A program made the position numbers and the translations under genes. From assembly GCA_003327425.1 (NCBI GenBank), contig QOQW01000022.1:51783-115782 (forward strand): 64,000 bases of DNA, read 5' to 3'. A model generated the notes under the pieces. It was not told where the DNA came from. It made no database searches and saw only the letters and a list, made by a program, of their open reading frames with translations. The stretch is from Candidatus Ozemibacter sibiricus (GTDB lineage: Bacteria; Muiribacteriota; Ozemobacteria; Ozemobacterales; Ozemobacteraceae). The number at the start of each line of letters is the position of its first letter. Positions within the stretch are counted from its first letter, which is position 1. Below are positions 61,457 to 64,000 of the stretch, in pieces.

Positions 61457-61759
61457 GTGGGGGCTTCTTCTCCGCCACAACGACCGGGCGCTGCCCCTCC
61501 TGGCATCCCTGAAGACCTCTGGGCGCAGCTCCTCGGCGAAGAGGATCGCAAGGTCTTGTACTTGCAGGGAATGGTCGATACCGCCGTCCTCAAGATCATG
61601 AATGTCCGGCTGACCCGGCAACAGGCCCTCGATCTCGTCCTGCGCGTCCGCCAGCTCGCTTGCGACCTCTTTCCCGATGCCGCCTCCACGTTCGATCTCA
61701 TCTACATGAGCCGCTTCCGTCGCGTCATCGACGAATATGCGGCGCCTGATCCCGAATGA
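61457..61759 (+). CDS. Small uncharacterised protein
   Basis: A 100-aa product, GTG start, with no family I recognise. It is predicted helical (QALDLVLRVRQLACDLFP, DLIYMSRFRRVIDEYAAP). The stop overlaps the next start as ATGA, so it is translated together with the GAF protein and is likely real. Confidence 0.6.
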   Translation: MGASSPPQRPGAAPPGIPEDLWAQLLGEEDRKVLYLQGMVDTAVLKIMNVRLTRQQALDLVLRVRQLACDLFPDAASTFDLIYMSRFRRVIDEYAAPDPE

Positions 61760-63240
61760 CCGGTTCCATCCTCTCCCCCGAGCAATGCGACATTCTGCTC
61801 GCCACCTGGGAGAAGATCGCCTCTGAAACCGAGGTCGCCCGCATCATCGAGATCGTCAGCCACACGGCGCGCGATCTCACCCGGGCCGAACGCACGGTGC
61901 TGGCCTTGATCGAGGGGAACAAACTGGCGTTCGTGGGCGGAAGCGGCATGGAGACCGCTCGGACGGCCATGGTCCGCATCGATCTGGGCACCGGCATTCC
62001 GGGCAAGGTGGCGCAGGACGGCCTTGCCCGCAGCATCCGAGACGGGAAGTACTGCAGTCCGGTGTCGGCGGCCAACCCCTTCGGGCGGCCTGAATTGCCC
62101 ATGAAATCGATGGTCTGCGTTGCCATGCGCTTCCAGGGCCAGCCGATCGGGGTCATCCAGGTCATCAACAAGGCGGGCGGCGGCAACTTCACGCCCGCCG
62201 ACGAATATGCCCTGCAATTGCTGGCCAATCAGGGGGCTGCCGCCATCGAACGGCTGCGGCTGCACGAGAACGCCGTCAAAGAGAGCCAGCGCATCCACGG
62301 CATCTTCGAAGCCCTGACCGATGGCATCATGGTCGTCGATCCCCAGGGCAACCCTCTGCTCTACAACAAGGCCGTCGAGGAGATGTTCTTTCCAGGCGGC
62401 AAGCAGAATTACGCTTTGACCACCTACCTCTCCTCGGTCATCCAGGGGGAATCCCCCGTGGGGTCTTCCGAAGTGGTGCTCTTCAAGCCCCACAATCTCA
62501 TTCTGTCCAATCGGTACGTCATCCTGAAAGATCGCCACGGCCAGCCGTCGGAGGTGGTCATCTCCATTCGCAACACCTCTGATCAGCGGGCTCTCGATCG
62601 ACGGTTCTCCCAGTTCTATGCCATCATGCTGCACAAGTCGGATGCCATTGTCGCGCGGGCGGTCCGGGCGCGCGACCCTCGTCAGCGTCGCCGCCTCCTG
62701 CAGCGCCAGAAGGCCATTCTGCGGAATCTGCTCTTCCTGACCGAATTGAGGAGCGGTCCGTTGCGCATCGAAAAAGAGAACTGCGATCTGCTCAGTCTTT
62801 ATGACATCGTGCGGCGGAAACTGGCCCGCCGCCTGGCTCGCCGGCGGGTGCGGCTGGTCGACGCGCCGTTGGTCGCCCACGGACCCCAGGCGGGGCGCTT
62901 CGATCGACGGCGGATGATGCAGGTGTTCTACCTGCTGATCACGCGGGGTTGGTCGGTCCTGAAAGAGGGCGGAGAGATCTGGCTCGACCTGGATTCTTCC
63001 GATGGGCGAGCCCGTTTCGAGATCGGTTTCGCCGGGGCCGGGGTAGGGGAAGTCATCTGCCCCGAGGCCCTCGATTGGAACCGACAGGTCGATCTGATCA
63101 TCGCTGGCGAGAAGGCTTCCCTCGATCTCGACCTGTCATTCATCGGGCATATCGTGGCCGCCCACAAGGGCAGCCTGGCCATCGAGGTCGACCGTCCCGA
63201 CCGGGCCCGGGTGGCCCTCGCCCTCCCCCTGGAACTCTGA
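61756..63240 (+). CDS. GAF-PAS histidine-kinase-like protein with degenerate kinase core
   Basis: A 494-aa cytoplasmic signalling protein. Residues ~20-175 are a GAF domain (GTGIPGKVAQDGLARSIRDG, GVIQVINKAGGGNFTPADE), ~185-300 a PAS domain (IFEALTDGIMVVDPQGNPLL), and the remainder follows the layout of a histidine kinase: a helical HisKA-like part without an obvious H-box and an ATPase-like part whose N-box reads LLITRGWSV instead of an Asn-containing block, though the final IVAAHKGSLAIEV looks like the end of a HATPase. It is probably a pseudo-kinase. It directly precedes an RsbW-like ATPase gene (two bases apart). Confidence 0.78.
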   Translation: MTGSILSPEQCDILLATWEKIASETEVARIIEIVSHTARDLTRAERTVLALIEGNKLAFVGGSGMETARTAMVRIDLGTGIPGKVAQDGLARSIRDGKYCSPVSAANPFGRPELPMKSMVCVAMRFQGQPIGVIQVINKAGGGNFTPADEYALQLLANQGAAAIERLRLHENAVKESQRIHGIFEALTDGIMVVDPQGNPLLYNKAVEEMFFPGGKQNYALTTYLSSVIQGESPVGSSEVVLFKPHNLILSNRYVILKDRHGQPSEVVISIRNTSDQRALDRRFSQFYAIMLHKSDAIVARAVRARDPRQRRRLLQRQKAILRNLLFLTELRSGPLRIEKENCDLLSLYDIVRRKLARRLARRRVRLVDAPLVAHGPQAGRFDRRRMMQVFYLLITRGWSVLKEGGEIWLDLDSSDGRARFEIGFAGAGVGEVICPEALDWNRQVDLIIAGEKASLDLDLSFIGHIVAAHKGSLAIEVDRPDRARVALALPLEL

Positions 63241-63242
63241 CC

Positions 63243-63689
63243 ATGGCCAACGTCACCTTCTGCAATGCCACCCGGCGATATACGTTCGATCATGTCATGA
63301 CGGTGCCTTCGCATGTCCGCGAGATCGGCAGGGTGCGAGATTTCCTGGCTGATCAGCTGGAGAAGCAGGGCTATTCGGCCAAGACCCGGATGAACATCTG
63401 CCTGTGCCTCGAAGAAGCGCTGACCAACGCCATCGAGCATGGCAGCTTGCGCGGTCAGCCGGCCGTCGAGGTCGGCCTGACCATCAACAACAAAGTCTGC
63501 ATTGTGCAGGTGGTCGATTTCGGCGGCTACACCTTCAATCCCGAGTATTTCGAGAAGCTGGCCGAGGTCAAAACCTGGGGGCATGGCGGTAGAGGCATCT
63601 TCCTCATCAAGAATCTTATGGATGAGGTCTACTATTTCTTCCACCCCAATGAACGAACCGCCATCGTCATGATCAAGAACAAAGGGTGA
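63243..63689 (+). CDS. RsbW/SpoIIAB-like serine-kinase-type ATPase
   Basis: A 148-aa stand-alone GHKL ATPase of the anti-sigma/partner-switch type: N-box LEEALTNAIEHG, a D-x-G block VVDFGGYTFNP and a G2 box GGRGIFLIKNLMDEV. Such proteins sequester sigma factors or phosphorylate anti-anti-sigma proteins. The start follows the GAF-PAS protein stop by two bases, so the pair is likely a signalling unit. Confidence 0.87.
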   Translation: MANVTFCNATRRYTFDHVMTVPSHVREIGRVRDFLADQLEKQGYSAKTRMNICLCLEEALTNAIEHGSLRGQPAVEVGLTINNKVCIVQVVDFGGYTFNPEYFEKLAEVKTWGHGGRGIFLIKNLMDEVYYFFHPNERTAIVMIKNKG

Positions 63690-63761
63690 GGAGCCACCGC
63701 CGAACCGCCAGTTGATGCAGCTTTTGGCCGGCGTGGGCGACATCATGACAATGACCGCCAT

Positions 63762-63804
63762 CCCCAAAATAGCACTTCTAATTATAACAAGTTCTACTTT
63801 TGGG
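63762..63804 (+). terminator. AT-rich inverted repeat after the RsbW-like gene
   Basis: CCCAAAA-TAG and CTA-C-TTTTGGG arms pair with one bulged base, with further partial pairing inside and a loop AATTATAA. It lies 73 bp after the stop and ends just before a promoter. It could end the signalling operon or serve as an UP-type element or operator; there is no T run. Confidence 0.5.
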
Positions 63805-63806
63805 TG

Positions 63807-63835
63807 TTGACTCGACGCCTCGAGCATGGTAAACT
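63807..63835 (+). promoter_or_regulatory. Sigma70-type promoter at the window end
   Basis: TTGACT (63807-63812) and TAAACT (63830-63835) with exactly 17 bp between them, next to an AT-rich upstream region. It would start transcription near 63842 and drive whatever gene or RNA follows. Confidence 0.8.
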
Positions 63836-63841
63836 CAACCT

Positions 63842-64000
63842 TACCCTCTGCGGAGGGTACGGCGAAAGCCGGTGCTGATTGACAAGGGAATCGAGGGAGC
63901 CAAGAAAGCGTTCAGGTAGGGGGCTCTGCGAAGAGCCTTTGAGTTGAAATGATGAGTTGATCAGACTCGTCTCTGTGAACGAATGAGGCTCGGCCGGCGG
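63842..64000 (+). ncRNA. Possible structured RNA or leader with tetraloop hairpins (incomplete)
   Basis: Directly downstream of a promoter lie four compact hairpins: 63842-63859 (7-bp stem, TGCG loop of the UNCG class), 63860-63871 (4-bp stem, GAAA loop), 63922-63937 (6-bp perfect stem, GCGA loop) and 63951-63971 (7 bp with one G-T pair). UNCG and GNRA loops on such stems are typical of structured RNA. A 15-codon frame (GTG 63872 to TAG 63919) lies between the second and third. It does not match tmRNA, RNase P RNA, SRP RNA or the GEMM, TPP, cobalamin or FMN riboswitch patterns I can recall. The 3' end and downstream gene are outside the window. Confidence 0.4.

Larger units (their letters stand above)
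63690..64000. other. 3' intergenic region with hairpin, promoter and structured leader
   Basis: About 310 bases without a supported protein gene. It contains an AT-rich inverted repeat, a strong promoter and a run of stable hairpins, all listed separately. The window ends inside it. Confidence 0.7.

Noticed and set aside
63842..63940. Identification of the 3' leader as a c-di-GMP (GEMM), TPP, cobalamin or FMN riboswitch, or as tmRNA
   Set aside because: The GAAA hairpin and AGGTAGG string recall GEMM, but the required GCAAAGCC-type core is missing; the other consensus cores are absent too.

Overview
The window is bacterial, GC-rich and densely coded. From position 2 to about 29.3 kb it carries the conserved transcription-translation superlocus on the + strand: the 3' end of rpoB, rpoC, then rpsL-rpsG-fusA, the full S10-spc-alpha array (rpsJ to rplQ, with secY, adk, map, infA, rpmJ and rpoA inside), and an ECF-type A-A-T transport module. 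A textbook sigma70-type promoter (TTGACA, 17 bp, TACCAT) precedes rpsL, and no comparable gap occurs for the next 22 kb. tuf is absent between fusA and rpsJ.

Several universal proteins have unusual shapes: RpoC has about 680 extra residues at the trigger loop, L22 carries an N-terminal extension resembling S13, L29 is three times the normal length, L17 has an internal insert, and L5, S5, RpoA and RpoB have low-complexity or acidic segments. This points to a deep-branching Gram-negative lineage. The pilin-like stretch in the VWA protein at 45.6-48.0 kb and the amino-acid/purine fermentation genes would fit candidate phyla such as Riflebacteria/Ozemobacteria, but that is inference from memory, not a result.

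29.5-50 kb is a signalling, transport and envelope region: a phosphoribosyltransferase-like orphan, an NHL-repeat lipoprotein followed by a GAF-GGDEF membrane cyclase, a Nim-type flavoprotein, a glycerophosphodiesterase, a three-gene minus-strand operon (Cache-HAMP sensor without output, MFS/NTT-like transporter fused to HEAT repeats, PhnD-like binding protein) divergent from a GAF-GAF-GGDEF protein, argG-argH, and a VIT-VWA protein that also holds a type IV pilin-like module.

48.6-60.8 kb holds most of the anaerobic purine/'selenium-linked' catabolic set: YgeW carbamoyltransferase (+), and on the minus strand an 8-oxoguanine deaminase-like enzyme, SsnA, YgeY, carbamate kinase and a TrpB-like PLP enzyme. 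The inferred logic is deamination of purines, ring breakdown, release of carbamoyl phosphate and ATP formation by carbamate kinase. Between ygeW and the rest lie a DnaQ-like exonuclease, a DUF3006-like protein, a 2H phosphoesterase and a Type II restriction-modification pair of different base composition.

60.8-64 kb has a divergent promoter, a TlpA-like thioredoxin protein, a small unknown, a GAF-PAS pseudo-kinase and an RsbW-like ATPase. It ends in a promoter followed by a run of stable tetraloop hairpins that may be an undescribed structured RNA or leader.
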